DNA from: DASWJZ01 sp963720705
GTDB lineage: Bacteria; Pseudomonadota; Alphaproteobacteria; Rhizobiales; Afifellaceae
Length of the DNA stretch: 64,000 bases
Reading direction: 5' to 3'
Assembly: GCA_963720705.1 (NCBI GenBank)
Contig: CAVRGJ010000007.1
Coordinates: 372,001-436,000 of the forward strand
The notes beneath the pieces were generated by a model. That model was not told the origin of the DNA. It was given only the letters and a program-made list of their open reading frames with translations, and did no database searches. The first letter of the stretch is position 1; every line of letters begins with the position of its first letter. Positions 23,593 to 31,476 of this stretch are shown piece after piece. The translations under genes were made by a program, and so were the position numbers.

Positions 23593-23744
23593 CGCGTCGC
23601 CGGCGGATCACGCCGACGCCTGGCAGCTCCGCTTTGGGTCGAACGTGGTCATTGGCATCACGCCCGGACGCCGACACCGACTGACTTTGATTACACGTGG
23701 ACCAAATGCGACCGCAGTAGCCTCACCCGGCCGCTCCACGGCCC

Positions 23745-23764
23745 CCCTCTCCCATGGGAGAGGG
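23745..23764. repeat. Short family A palindrome
   Basis: CCCTCTCCCATGGGAGAGGG-like palindrome just upstream of the g3.5-like gene. Same design as the other family A units. Confidence 0.6.
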
Positions 23765-23779
23765 TTGAGGAGCTGACCA

Positions 23780-23965
23780 ATGCCCGACGTGACCAGCCAG
23801 TTCGCGGAGCGCGGGGACCTCGCGCATCTGGCGCTGTTCCTGTGGGCGTCGGGCGCGTCGGGACTCCTCGTGTGGGCGCTGAGAGAACTCGCGGCGTCGA
23901 ACCGGCGCTTCAATGATTTCGTCAACGAGATCGCGCGGCTGAACAAGCTGTTCCGGGATCCGTGA
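23780..23965 (+). CDS. Small membrane protein of the GTA cluster (g3.5-like)
   Basis: A 61-residue protein with one transmembrane segment (LALFLWASGASGLLVWAL) and a charged C-terminal tail (NRRFNDFVNEIARLNKLF). GTA clusters carry a small gene at this place between portal and protease (g3.5), so position supports the call; its role is not established. It follows a family A palindrome by 15 bases. It is co-directional with, and 10 bases ahead of, the next small gene. Confidence 0.75.
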   Translation: MPDVTSQFAERGDLAHLALFLWASGASGLLVWALRELAASNRRFNDFVNEIARLNKLFRDP

Positions 23966-23975
23966 GGAGAACTCC

Positions 23976-24119
23976 ATGCTCGATTTTCTCAAGTCGCTTC
24001 GGCGCGGCCAAAGCGATCACCGCGAGGTGTTCGCCGAGTTCGCGATGGTGCTGATTTTCCTGCGGGCGGAGCAGCTCGCGATGCGCAAGGGGAAAGCGAG
24101 ATTGAGGGTGGTGCGATGA
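23976..24119 (+). CDS. 47-residue GTA-cluster protein
   Basis: A short gene with a good GGAG six bases before the ATG at 23976. The product begins MLDFLKSLRRGQSDHREVF, followed by a hydrophobic segment (FAEFAMVLIFLRAEQLAM) and a basic tail. Its stop overlaps the protease start in an ATGA arrangement, typical of tightly coupled phage genes. Small proteins occur at this place in some GTA clusters; I do not know its function. Confidence 0.7.
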   Translation: MLDFLKSLRRGQSDHREVFAEFAMVLIFLRAEQLAMRKGKARLRVVR

Positions 24120-24703
24120 GCACGTCCTCGAAGGGCGCTCCTTCGAACGCGCTTCAGCGTGAGACGAAGTTCGCGGCAGCCGAGCTGACGGAGGTCGAGG
24201 CCGACGGAAGCTTCTCGGGCTATGCGAGCCTCTTCGGCGAGACCGACTTGAACCGCGACGTGGTTCTGCCCGGCGCGTTCCTGAGGTCGATCGGCAAGCG
24301 CGGGGCGGCCGGCATCCGCATGCTGTTCCAGCATGACCCAGCGGCGCCGATCGGGGTGTGGCGCACCGTGCGCGAGGATGCGCACGGGCTCTTCGTCTCA
24401 GGGCGGCTGATGACGGAAGTCGCGAAGGGGCGTGAGGTGCTGGCGCTGATGCGTGCCGGCGCGATCGACGGGCTGTCGATCGGCTTTCGCACCGTGCGCG
24501 GCCGCACCGATGCGAAGACCGGCGTGCGCAGCCTGATGGAGGTCGATCTCTGGGAGATATCGGTGGTGACGTTTCCGATGCTGCCGGCTGCAAGAGTCTC
24601 GGCGGTGAAAGGCGCAAGGCGGGACGCGCTTCTCGAAACGATCCGACGCGGCGCGCTTGCGATGCGCGGACCAAAAACGAGCCTGACAAGGAGAGAAGAA
24701 TGA
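24116..24703 (+). CDS. HK97-type prohead protease (GTA g4-like)
   Basis: Serine protease (family S78) that cleaves the capsid N-terminus during head maturation. The 195-residue product is full length. Motifs: GSFSGYASLFGETDLNRDVV, FLRSIGKRGAAGIRMLFQHD with the catalytic His, IGVWRTVREDAHGLFVSGRL, and GAIDGLSIGFRTV with the catalytic Ser. ATG 24116 overlaps the preceding stop; its own TGA overlaps the capsid start, again ATGA. Frame intact. Confidence 0.95.
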   Translation: MSTSSKGAPSNALQRETKFAAAELTEVEADGSFSGYASLFGETDLNRDVVLPGAFLRSIGKRGAAGIRMLFQHDPAAPIGVWRTVREDAHGLFVSGRLMTEVAKGREVLALMRAGAIDGLSIGFRTVRGRTDAKTGVRSLMEVDLWEISVVTFPMLPAARVSAVKGARRDALLETIRRGALAMRGPKTSLTRREE

Positions 24704-25959
24704 CAGCGCATGCGAGCGCCACTTTGGAGACCAAGGCGGCGAACGATCCCGATCTGAAGGATGCCTTCGACGATTTCCTCGGCGCGTTCGGCGCCTTCCG
24801 CGAGGCGAACGACGAGCGCCTGGCCGAGCTTGAGCGGAAGCTCACCGCCGACGTCGTCACCGAAGAGAAGGTGGAGCGCATCAACGCCGCGCTCGACAGC
24901 CAGAAGCGCCTGCTCGACCGGCTGGTCCTGAAGGGGAGCCGGCCGGAGCTCGGGTCGCTTGGGCCGGGGAGGGCGCTTGAGGCAAGCGAGCACAAGGCGG
25001 CTTTCGAGGCCTATGTCCGAAGCGGCGAGATGACCGGGCTGAAGCGGCTCGAGGCGAAGGCGGTCTCGACCGTCACCTCGCCCGATAGCGGCTACCTGGC
25101 GCCGCCGGAAGTGGAAGCGGAGATCGGGCGAAGGCTCGCGATCGTCTCGCCGATCCGTTCGATCGCCGGCATCCGCACGGTGTCCTCCAACGTCTACCGC
25201 AAGCCCTTCGCGACGACCGGCTTCACGACCGGTTGGGTGGGCGAGACCGACGCGCGCACCGAGACCAACACGCCGACGCTGGTCGAGCTCGAATATCCGG
25301 TGATGGAGCTCTATGCGATGCCGGCGGCGACGCAGACGCTGCTCGACGATACCGCGATCGACATCGACCAGTGGATCGCGAGCGAAGTGGAGATGGCGTT
25401 CGCGGAGCAGGAGTCGGCCGCCTTCGTCAACGGCGACGCCGACAAGAAGCCGAAGGGCTTTCTCGACTACACGACGGCCGCGGAAGCGAGCTGGACGTGG
25501 GGCAAGCTCGGCTATGTCATCACCGGCGTGTCAGCGGACTTCGCTGCAGATCCGGATGCCTCCGACGTTCTGGTCGACGCGGTCTACGCGCTGAAGGCCG
25601 GCTACCGGCAGAACGCCTATTGGGTGATGAACCGTAAGACGCAGGGCGCGATCAGAAAACTCAAGGACGATGCCGGCAACTACATCTGGTCACCGCCGGC
25701 GACGGCGGACGCGCGCGCGACGATCATGAACTTCCCCGTCGCGGAAGCGGAGGACATGCCGGACATCGGCGCGGATTCGCTCTCGATCGCCTTCGGCGAT
25801 TTCAGCCGCGGCTATCTGATCGTCGACCAACTCGGCGTGCGCGTGCTGCGCGATCCCTACAGCCAGAAACCCTACGTGCTCTTCTACACGACGAAGCGCG
25901 TCGGCGGCGGCGTGCAGGACTTCGACGCGATCAAGCTCATCAAGTTCGGCACGGCCTGA
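24700..25959 (+). CDS. HK97-type major capsid protein (GTA g5-like)
   Basis: Builds the icosahedral head. The 419-residue product has a helical N-terminal delta domain (~1-100; DAFDDFLGAFGAFREANDER, LERKLTADVVTEEKVE) that the protease removes, then the HK97 fold beginning near AVSTVTSPDSGYLAPPEV. Conserved blocks include SGYLAPPEVEAEIGRRL, WIASEVEMAFAEQESAAF and NGDADKKPKGFLDY. Length and intact frame suggest a functional protein. A stretch of family A repeats follows before the connector gene. Confidence 0.96.
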   Translation: MTAHASATLETKAANDPDLKDAFDDFLGAFGAFREANDERLAELERKLTADVVTEEKVERINAALDSQKRLLDRLVLKGSRPELGSLGPGRALEASEHKAAFEAYVRSGEMTGLKRLEAKAVSTVTSPDSGYLAPPEVEAEIGRRLAIVSPIRSIAGIRTVSSNVYRKPFATTGFTTGWVGETDARTETNTPTLVELEYPVMELYAMPAATQTLLDDTAIDIDQWIASEVEMAFAEQESAAFVNGDADKKPKGFLDYTTAAEASWTWGKLGYVITGVSADFAADPDASDVLVDAVYALKAGYRQNAYWVMNRKTQGAIRKLKDDAGNYIWSPPATADARATIMNFPVAEAEDMPDIGADSLSIAFGDFSRGYLIVDQLGVRVLRDPYSQKPYVLFYTTKRVGGGVQDFDAIKLIKFGTA

Positions 25960-25987
25960 TCCCCGCTCCTCCCCGGAGCCGTGTCGG

Positions 25988-26123
25988 AGCTCCTCCTCCG
26001 CGAGTGAATCGCGGGGGAGGAGAGCCCTCTCCCCTCACGGTGAGAGGGTTTGGGTGAGGGATGTCAAACGTAGAGTGCGACGGACGAACCCCTCCCCCAG
26101 CCCCTCCCCACAAGGGGAGGGGA
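25988..26123. repeat. Family A repeat cluster between capsid and connector genes
   Basis: Three hairpin units: CTCCTCC/GGAGGAG around 25991-26022, CCCTCTCCCCTCACGGTGAGAGGG at 26025-26048 and CCCTCCCC/GGGGAGGGG at 26101-26122. The distance between g5 and g6 is thereby stretched to ~190 bases; these genes normally abut. Confidence 0.7.
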
Positions 26124-26150
26124 GCGCACCCTCTCCTAGGGTCCCGATCC

Positions 26151-26702
26151 ATGAAACGCATCCTGCTCGAAGGCCCGGCCGTGGAGCCGGTGCTCCTCGC
26201 CGAGGCGAAGGCGCATTTGCGCCTCGACACCGACGACGAGGACGATCTCGTCGGTGCCCTGATCGCCGCGGCGCGTGTCGCGGTCGAGACCGAGATCCGC
26301 CGCGTGCTGATTTCGCAAAGCTGGCGCGCCATCGTCGAGAGCTGGCCGGCCGGCGGCGTGATCCTGCCCGTGGTGCCGGTGATCTCGGTCGACGCGGTGC
26401 GCGCGGTCGATGCGGAGGGGGTCGAGACCGTGCTCGACGCCGAAGACTACGAATTTGATCCGGCGGATTTTTCCGTGAAGCTCGACCAGGTCACGGCGAC
26501 CGACCATTACGAGATCGACTTCACCGCCGGCTACGGCACCTCGGGTGTGGACGTGCCGCAGCCGTTGCGGCAGGCGATCCGCCTGCTTGTGACGCATTGG
26601 TACGAGCATCGCTCGGCGGTGACGTTCGACGACCCGGCAGCGGAGACGCCGCTCGGCTACCGCGAGCTGATCCAGCCCTACCGAAGGATGGCGCTGTGCT
26701 GA
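26151..26702 (+). CDS. Head-tail connector/adaptor (GTA g6-like, phiE125 gp8 family)
   Basis: A 183-residue protein that joins portal and tail. The start at ATG 26151 (MKRILLEGPAVEPVLLAEAK) follows the repeat block and gives the family N-terminus; upstream frame is repeat-encoded. Blocks: LRLDTDDEDDLVGALIAAAR, VPVISVDAVRAVDAEG, DYEFDPADFSV and a C-terminal PQPLRQAIRLLVTHWYEHR. Its stop overlaps the GTG of the next gene. Family call rests on the block pattern and cluster position. Confidence 0.88.
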   Translation: MKRILLEGPAVEPVLLAEAKAHLRLDTDDEDDLVGALIAAARVAVETEIRRVLISQSWRAIVESWPAGGVILPVVPVISVDAVRAVDAEGVETVLDAEDYEFDPADFSVKLDQVTATDHYEIDFTAGYGTSGVDVPQPLRQAIRLLVTHWYEHRSAVTFDDPAAETPLGYRELIQPYRRMALC

Positions 26703-27041
26703 GCGGCAAAGGCGACAGCTCTCCGGGCCGCCTCCGGCATCGGCTGACGCTCGAGACGGCGACGCCGACACCCGACGGCGCCGGCGGCGTGACGCTCGCG
26801 TGGAGCGAGGTCGCGAGCGTGTGGGCGGAGATCGTTCCGCTCACGGCCGATGAGCGCGCAGTAGGCGAAGGTGAGGCCGACCTGACGCTGCACAAGATCA
26901 TCATCCGCAGGCGCGACGATGTCTCCACAGGAGACCGCTTCACGCTCGGGTCGCGCGCGTTTCGCATCAAGAGCGTGACGGACCGCCAAGAGGACGGCCG
27001 CTATCTGGTCTGCCTCTGCGAAGAGGAGGGGCGGCTCATGA
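26696..27041 (+). CDS. Head-tail closure/stopper protein (GTA g7-like, head-tail adaptor)
   Basis: About 115 residues, starting at GTG 26696 inside the end of the connector gene. Sequence pattern GRLRHRLTLETATPTPDGAG, VWAEIVPLTADERAVGE and TGDRFTLGSRAFRIKSVTDR is typical of phage head-tail adaptors (SPP1 gp16-like). As written, no stop separates it from the next gene. The frame runs through GAAGAGGAGGGG straight into ATG AGT. Removing one G from the run at 27028-27031 would create a TGA at 27039 overlapping that ATG, the usual ATGA junction. So either the two are fused or there is a one-base insertion. Confidence 0.8.
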
Positions 27042-27447
27042 GTGCGCCGTCACGCGCGCTGCAGGAGGCGGTGTTCTCGACGCTCTCCGGCGACGCGACG
27101 CTCGACGGCGCTGCTCGGCGGCGCCAACGTCTTCGACGGCGCGCCGCGCAATCAGGCCGCGCCTTACGTGCATCTCGGCGAGCTCAACGCGCGCGACTGG
27201 TCGACGGCAACGGAGGCGGGAACGGAGATCAACTTCGCCGTCGTCGCCTGGTCGCGGACGGAAGGGCGCTCGGAAGGATTGGCGATCGCCGACCGCGTTG
27301 TCGTGCTGCTGCACGATGCGGCGCTGGCGCTCGAGCGGATATCGGCTGGTGAACCTCAGGCATCTTTCGACGGAGACCGCGCGCGTTGAGAAGCCGGACG
27401 GACGGCGCACGGTGGCAAGATTCAGGGCGGTGGCGGAGCCGGAATAA
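27038..27447 (+). pseudogene. Tail terminator (GTA g8-like, DUF3168), two frameshifts
   Basis: Three frames together spell a complete DUF3168 protein: MSAPSRALQEAVFSTLSGDA (from ATG 27038), then TALLGGANVFDGAPRNQAAP through VVVLLHDAALALE, then GYRLVNLRHLSTETARVEKP to a stop at 27445-27447. One extra base near 27104 and another near 27336 are needed to join them. Without correction the protein is truncated. The tail terminator is needed to join tails to heads, so if the indels are real, particle production is impaired. Sequencing error is the main alternative, since both are +1 events. Confidence 0.8.
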
Positions 27448-27456
27448 GTCACACTC

Positions 27457-27566
27457 TCATCCTGAGGTGCACTCTCGACGCAGTCGGGAGTGCCTCGAAG
27501 GGGCCTGATGGGAAACGCGACGTGCGTGCTTCGAGGCTCGCTCCGCTCGCACCTCAGCATGAGGGG
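27457..27566. repeat. Family B intergenic repeat, copy 1
   Basis: Outer arms CTCATCCTGAGGTGC (27456 on) and GCACCTCAGCATGAGG (end) bracket an inner palindrome and a CGTGCTTCGAGGCTCGC block. Same design as copies at 29500, 30439, 46695 and 57593. Lies between the g8-like and g9-like genes. Confidence 0.75.
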
Positions 27567-27619
27567 AGTTGTGATCTCCGCCAACCCAACGCCGCGGCGC
27601 TTCAAGCAAGGAGACAACG

Positions 27620-28033
27620 ATGGGTGCGCAGAAGGGCAAGGACCTGCTTCTGAAGGTCGACTTCGATCAGACGGCGACGTTTGCGACCGTCGCCGGGATG
27701 CGCTCCAGGCGGATAGCGTTCAACGCCGAGGCGGTCGACATCACCAATGCCGACTCGGTCGGGCGCTGGCGCGAGCTGCTCGAAGGCGCGGGGGTGCGCC
27801 GCGCGGGCATCTCCGGCGCCGGCATCTTCAAGGACGCCGCTTCCGACGAGAGCGTGCGCTCGCTCTTCTTCGACGGAGGCATCCGGAACTGGCAGGTGAT
27901 CGTGCCGGACTTCGGAACGATCGCCGGACCGTTTCAGGTTACCGGGCTCGAATACTCCGGCGAGCACGACGGCGAGGTGTCCTACGACATTGCGCTTGAG
28001 TCGGCGGGCGAGCTTTCATTCGCAGCAACTTGA
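27620..28033 (+). CDS. Major tail (tube) protein (GTA g9-like, TP901-1 family)
   Basis: A 137-residue tail-tube subunit. It begins MGAQKGKDLLLKVDFDQTAT; other blocks are SRRIAFNAEAVDITNADSVG, RRAGISGAGIFKDAASDESV and LEYSGEHDGEVSYDIALESA, the standard TP901-1/GTA g9 signature. A GGAG lies upstream of ATG 27620. It is separated from the g8-like gene by a family B repeat and from g10 by family A repeats. Frame intact. Confidence 0.93.
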   Translation: MGAQKGKDLLLKVDFDQTATFATVAGMRSRRIAFNAEAVDITNADSVGRWRELLEGAGVRRAGISGAGIFKDAASDESVRSLFFDGGIRNWQVIVPDFGTIAGPFQVTGLEYSGEHDGEVSYDIALESAGELSFAAT

Positions 28034-28050
28034 TCGCGCTGCCGCGGGGT

Positions 28051-28200
28051 AACCTCCCCCTTGAGGGGAGGTCGAAATCTTACGGGCGGAGCACGGAAGA
28101 TTTCGGGAGGGGGTGATTGCGCCTCCGCTGCAGACCCCCTCCCGAAGTTTGCTATCGCTGCGCTGCGCAAACTTCGACCTCCCCTCAAGGGGGAGGTTAC
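28051..28200. repeat. Family A composite repeat between g9- and g10-like genes
   Basis: CCTCCCCCTTGAGGGGAGG at the left, GAAATCTTACG/GGAAGATTTCGGGAGG in the middle and a CCCCTCCCGAAGTTTGC...GCAAACTTCGACCTCCCC unit at the right, ending in CTCAAGGGGGAGG. The unit with GAAGTTTGC arms recurs at 29657 and, modified, at 28820. Confidence 0.75.
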
Positions 28201-28226
28201 GCGGCGGCGTCGTCGGAGATCATGGA

Positions 28227-28625
28227 ATGGCGAACCGGCATCGCGGCGAGATTTCTGCGACACTCGACGGGCGCGAGCGCACGCTGTGCTTGACGCTCGG
28301 CGCGCTGGCCGAGCTCGAGGCGGCATTCGGCGCGGACGATCTCGTGGCGCTTGCGTCGCGCTTCGAGAGCGGAAGACTCTCCGCGCGCGACATCGTTCGC
28401 ATCATCGGGTGCGGGCTGCGTGGCGCGGGCGAAGAGGTGAGCGACGACGAGGTGGCGGCGATGCGAACCGACGGCGGCGCGGCCGGCTTCGCGACGATCG
28501 CCGCGGAGCTGATCCGCATGACCTTTGGTGCTGAGGAAAGCGAGAAATCCGGCGGGGAGGAGAGGGAGGGCGCAAACCCTCCAGAGCGAAATCCGGGGCC
28601 GAGCCGCTCGCCTGGGCGGAGCTGA
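28227..28625 (+). CDS. GTA g10-like tail assembly protein
   Basis: A 132-residue protein starting at ATG 28227 (MANRHRGEISATLDGRERTL), with LCLTLGALAELEAAFGADDL and LSARDIVRIIGCGLRGAGEE, the pattern of the gene-transfer-agent-associated tail tube/chaperone family (GTA TIM-cluster g10, DUF3356-like). The acidic C-terminal tail is variable. Likely acts with the following gene as the paired tail assembly chaperones that coat the tape measure. Its TGA overlaps the next ATG (TGATG). Confidence 0.85.
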   Translation: MANRHRGEISATLDGRERTLCLTLGALAELEAAFGADDLVALASRFESGRLSARDIVRIIGCGLRGAGEEVSDDEVAAMRTDGGAAGFATIAAELIRMTFGAEESEKSGGEEREGANPPERNPGPSRSPGRS

Positions 28626-28783
28626 TGGCGTTCGGGCTGGGCCGGCTGAAGCTGACGCCGGCGGCGTTCTGGGGGATGACGCTGAAGGAGCTGGCGGCGG
28701 TGGTGCGTGTGTTTGCGTCGGCCGGCGCCGGTAGTCTTCAACGCGGAGCGTTGAGCGAGCTGATGCGTCGATACCCCGACTAG
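28625..28783 (+). CDS. Phage tail assembly chaperone, small (GTA g10.1-like)
   Basis: A 52-residue product, MAFGLGRLKLTPAAFWGMTL..., ending ...LSELMRRYPD. The pattern with LGRLKLTPAAFWGMTLKEL is that of the TIGR02216/rcc01693 family. The start overlaps the g10 stop by one base, and the length is normal. It belongs with g10 as the second chaperone of the tail assembly pair. Confidence 0.88.
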   Translation: MAFGLGRLKLTPAAFWGMTLKELAAVVRVFASAGAGSLQRGALSELMRRYPD

Positions 28784-28819
28784 GCGGTCGAGCGCGCGAC
28801 GCGGGCGTGGTGCGGCAAG

Positions 28820-28882
28820 CCCCCCTCCCGAAGTCCGCTCACTCCGTTCGCTGACTTCGACCTCCCCTCGAGAGGGAGGTTA
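28820..28882. repeat. Family A repeat before the tape measure gene
   Basis: CCCCCCTCCCGAAGTCCGC...GACTTCGACCTCCC, then CTCGAGAGGGAGG. Same unit as in 28051-28200 with changed inner arms. Confidence 0.75.
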
Positions 28883-28911
28883 TCAGAGCACTGCATCTGA
28901 GGGAGAAGCGA

Positions 28912-29481
28912 TTGCCATCCGATCTCGAAAACATCGCAGCGCAGTCCGAGCCGCTCCGCGCGCAGCTGCAAGATCTGCAGGGGCTCGCCGACGGGTTCGG
29001 GCGCGCGCTGACGAATGCGTTCCGCCGCTCAGTCGTCGACGGCAAGCGACTTGAGGACGTGTTGAAGTCGCTGGCGCTCGGGCTGTCGAGCCGCGCGCTC
29101 TCCCAGGCGCTTGCGCCGATCGGGCAGGGGATCGGCAATCTGCTCGCAAGCGTGCTCGGCGGCCTGGTCGGGCGCGGCTTCGCGAAGGGCGGCGTGATCG
29201 GGACGCGGATGACGCCGTTTGCGGCCGGCGGCGTGATCGCGACCCCGAGCTTCTTTCCGATGCAAGGTGGGCTGGGCGTCGCCGGCGAGGCGGGGCCGGA
29301 GGCGATCCTGCCGCTGACAAGAGGCGCAGACGGAAGGCTCGGCGTGCGCGCGCAAGGGGGCGGCGGGCTCAGCGTGACCTTCAACGTGACGACGCCCGAC
29401 GCCGCGAGTTTTCGGCGCGCAGAGGCGGAGGTCTCCGCGATGTTGGCGCGGGCGGTGGCGCGAGGGCAGAGAGGGTTGTGA
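28912..29481 (+). CDS. Short tail tape measure protein (GTA g11-like)
   Basis: A 189-residue protein. It starts at TTG 28912 with GGGAG upstream. The helical start (MPSDLENIAAQSEPLRAQLQ) leads into a hydrophobic, Gly-rich middle (LAPIGQGIGNLLASVLGGLV) and a conserved end (AGEAGPEAILPLTRGADGRL, FNVTTPDAASFRRAEAEVSA). GTA tape measures are short (~220 residues in R. capsulatus) because GTA tails are short, so this length is normal and argues for GTA origin over an ordinary siphophage. Frame intact. Confidence 0.9.
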   Translation: MPSDLENIAAQSEPLRAQLQDLQGLADGFGRALTNAFRRSVVDGKRLEDVLKSLALGLSSRALSQALAPIGQGIGNLLASVLGGLVGRGFAKGGVIGTRMTPFAAGGVIATPSFFPMQGGLGVAGEAGPEAILPLTRGADGRLGVRAQGGGGLSVTFNVTTPDAASFRRAEAEVSAMLARAVARGQRGL

Positions 29482-29499
29482 GGAAGCGGATGCGCTTTG

Positions 29500-29640
29500 C
29501 GTGCTTCGAGGCTCCCCCGGACCAAGTCCGGGGTCGCACCTCAGCATGAGGGATGTTGGGGAGGCTTCTCGGGTGCTTGCCATTCACTCTCGGTCCTCAT
29601 CCTGAGGTGCGATCCGAAGAACCGCGTCTCGAAGGACGCA
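29500..29640. repeat. Family B repeat, copy 2 (composite)
   Basis: GCGTGCTTCGAGGCTCCCCC...GGGGTCGCACCTCAGCATGAG at 29500-29552, then CTCATCCTGAGGTGCGATCC at 29597 on. The halves are in reversed order relative to copy 1, as if two neighbouring elements had recombined. Confidence 0.65.
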
Positions 29641-29656
29641 GAACGTCGATGCCATG

Positions 29657-29780
29657 ACCCCCTCCCGAAGTTTGCTTCGCTTGCGCTCGCAAACTTCGAC
29701 CTCCCCGCAAGGGGGAGGTTACGCGGAGTGGCCTTCATATTTCCCCCTCCCCCAGCCCCTCCCCGCAAGGGGGAGGGGAG
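29657..29780. repeat. Family A composite repeat before DUF2460 gene
   Basis: CCCCCTCCCGAAGTTTGC...GCAAACTTCGACCTCCCC, CGCAAGGGGGAGGTT and a last CCCCTCCCC/GGGGAGGGG unit ending just before the DUF2460 gene, whose GGAGG Shine-Dalgarno may be donated by the repeat. Confidence 0.75.
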
Positions 29781-29789
29781 GAGTCTGAG

Positions 29790-30500
29790 ATGCCAGCTTT
29801 CCACGAGGTGACGTTTCCGCTTGCGATCGGATTCGGGTCGAGCGGGGGGCCGGAGCGGCGCACGGACATCGTGCTGCTCGCGTCGGGCCACGAGGAGCGC
29901 AACACGCGCTGGGCGGATTCACGCCGCCGTTACAATGCCGGCACCGGCGTGCATTCGCTCGCCGACCTCAACGCGCTGATCGCCTTCTTCGAGGAGCGGC
30001 GCGGACGGCTCTACGGCTTTCGCTGGCGCGACCGCGCCGACTGGAAATCCTGCGCGCCGGACGAGACGCCTGGCGCCGACGACCAGGCGATCGGGACGGG
30101 CGACGGCGCGACGGCGGCGTTTCAGCTGGTGAAGACCTACGGTGGCGGCATCGCGAACTACGAGCGCATCATCGCGAAGCCGGTGGCGGGGACGGTGACG
30201 ATTGCGGTCGACGGCGTCGAGGCGGCGGAGGGCACCGACTTCCTCGTCGATGCGGCGACGGGGATCGTGACGTTTCAGCCGGGCCACGTGCCCGACGTCG
30301 ACGAGGCGGTGACGGCAGGCTTCGAGTTCGATGTGCCCGTGCGGTTCGACACGGATCGGCTCGATGTGAATCTCTCGACGTTCGAGGCGGGGGACGTGCC
30401 GAACGTGCCGATGGTCGAGATCGAGTCTAGAGCATCTACTCATCCTGAGGTGCTTTTCACCCCGTGGTTCGAGGCTCGCTTCGCTCGCACCTCACCATGA
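29790..30500 (+). CDS. Distal tail protein (GTA g12-like, DUF2460)
   Basis: A 236-residue baseplate protein. Motifs: FHEVTFPLAIGFGSSGGPER, RRYNAGTGVHSLADLNALIA, FFEERRGRLYGFRWRDRADW, then VEIES at the natural end of the domain. The last ~25 residues (ASTHPEVLFTPWFEARFART...) are not family sequence. They are translated from a family B repeat that has landed at the 3' end and supplies the stop codon. The domain itself is complete, so function may be kept. The ATG at 29790 follows GGAGG. Confidence 0.9.
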   Translation: MPAFHEVTFPLAIGFGSSGGPERRTDIVLLASGHEERNTRWADSRRRYNAGTGVHSLADLNALIAFFEERRGRLYGFRWRDRADWKSCAPDETPGADDQAIGTGDGATAAFQLVKTYGGGIANYERIIAKPVAGTVTIAVDGVEAAEGTDFLVDAATGIVTFQPGHVPDVDEAVTAGFEFDVPVRFDTDRLDVNLSTFEAGDVPNVPMVEIESRASTHPEVLFTPWFEARFARTSP

Positions 30501-30506
30501 GGGGTG
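30439..30506. repeat. Family B repeat, copy 3, overlapping the end of the DUF2460 gene
   Basis: CTCATCCTGAGGTGCTTTTC ... GCTTCGCTCGCACCTCACCATGAG: outer arms as in copy 1. It overlaps the last 62 bases of the coding frame. Confidence 0.7.
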
Positions 30507-30597
30507 AAAAAGCCTCGAAGGATCGATGCCACCCTCGCCCTTCAGCTCCCGATCTCAAGGGCAATCGATGAAGGTGGGTTGATCCTTCTGGTGCCCA

Positions 30598-31476
30598 ATG
30601 AAATCCTTCTCGCCGCGGCATCTCGCCTCGGGCGCGACGACGCTCTGCGCGTGCTGGCGTGTGATCCGCGCCGACGGCACCGTGCTCGGCTTCACCGACC
30701 ACGACCGCGCAATCCTTTTCGACGCGATCGAGCACGAGCCGGAATCGGGGCTCGACGCGTCGGCCGCGGTGTCGAATGCCGGGCTCGAAATCGGCGGACT
30801 CGACGTGACCGGCGCGTTCTCCTCGGAGAAGATTTCGGAGAGCGACCTCGAAGCGGGACTCTACGACAATGCGCGCGTGGAAATGTGGCTCGTCAACTGG
30901 GCGGCGCCGGAGGAGCGGCACCTGATGCGCATCGGCTCGATCGGCGAGGTGCGCCGCGAGGGCGAGGCCTTCACCGCCGAGATCCGCAGCCTGAGCCACG
31001 CGCTCGACCAGGAGCGCGGGCGCATCTTCCGCGCTACTTGCGACGCCGATCTTGGCGACGCGCGCTGCACCGTCGATCTTGACAACGACGACTGGACCGC
31101 GAGCGCGACGGTGCTTTCGACGGACGGCTTCTCGCGCCTCGTCGCGAGCGTGCCGGGCGACCGGCCGACGGGGTTCTTCGACCAGGGCGCGCTCACCTTC
31201 ACAAGCGGCGCGAATGCCGGACGGCGGAGCGAAGTGTTGCGGCACACGCGCGACGATGACGGCGACTTGATCGAGTTGTGGCAGCCGATGGCGGAGGCGA
31301 TCGAGGTGGGCGACGAATTCACCGTGTCGGCCGGCTGCGACAAGCGCTTTTCGACCTGCCGCGACCGCTTCGACAACGCCGTGAATTTCAGAGGCTTCCC
31401 GCAGATGCCGGGGAACGACTTCGCGCTGTCCTATCCGACGCCGGGGAGCGGGAACGACGGGGGGAGCCTGTCGTGA
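30598..31476 (+). CDS. Tail hub protein (GTA g13-like, DUF2163)
   Basis: A 292-residue protein. It starts MKSFSPRHLASGATTLCACW and shows IRADGTVLGFTDHDRAILFD, LEAGLYDNARVEMWLVNWA, RIGSIGEVRREGEAFTAEIR and a C-terminal block with CDKRFSTCRDRFDNAVNFRG, the conserved DUF2163 end with cysteines. R. capsulatus g13 forms the tail hub. Its TGA overlaps the GTG of the peptidase gene. Frame intact. Confidence 0.93.
   Translation: MKSFSPRHLASGATTLCACWRVIRADGTVLGFTDHDRAILFDAIEHEPESGLDASAAVSNAGLEIGGLDVTGAFSSEKISESDLEAGLYDNARVEMWLVNWAAPEERHLMRIGSIGEVRREGEAFTAEIRSLSHALDQERGRIFRATCDADLGDARCTVDLDNDDWTASATVLSTDGFSRLVASVPGDRPTGFFDQGALTFTSGANAGRRSEVLRHTRDDDGDLIELWQPMAEAIEVGDEFTVSAGCDKRFSTCRDRFDNAVNFRGFPQMPGNDFALSYPTPGSGNDGGSLS

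Noticed and set aside
27457..29780. Regularly recurring short repeats suggestive of a CRISPR array
   Set aside because: Units are palindromic intergenic elements separated by whole genes and are not evenly spaced; no cas genes are present.
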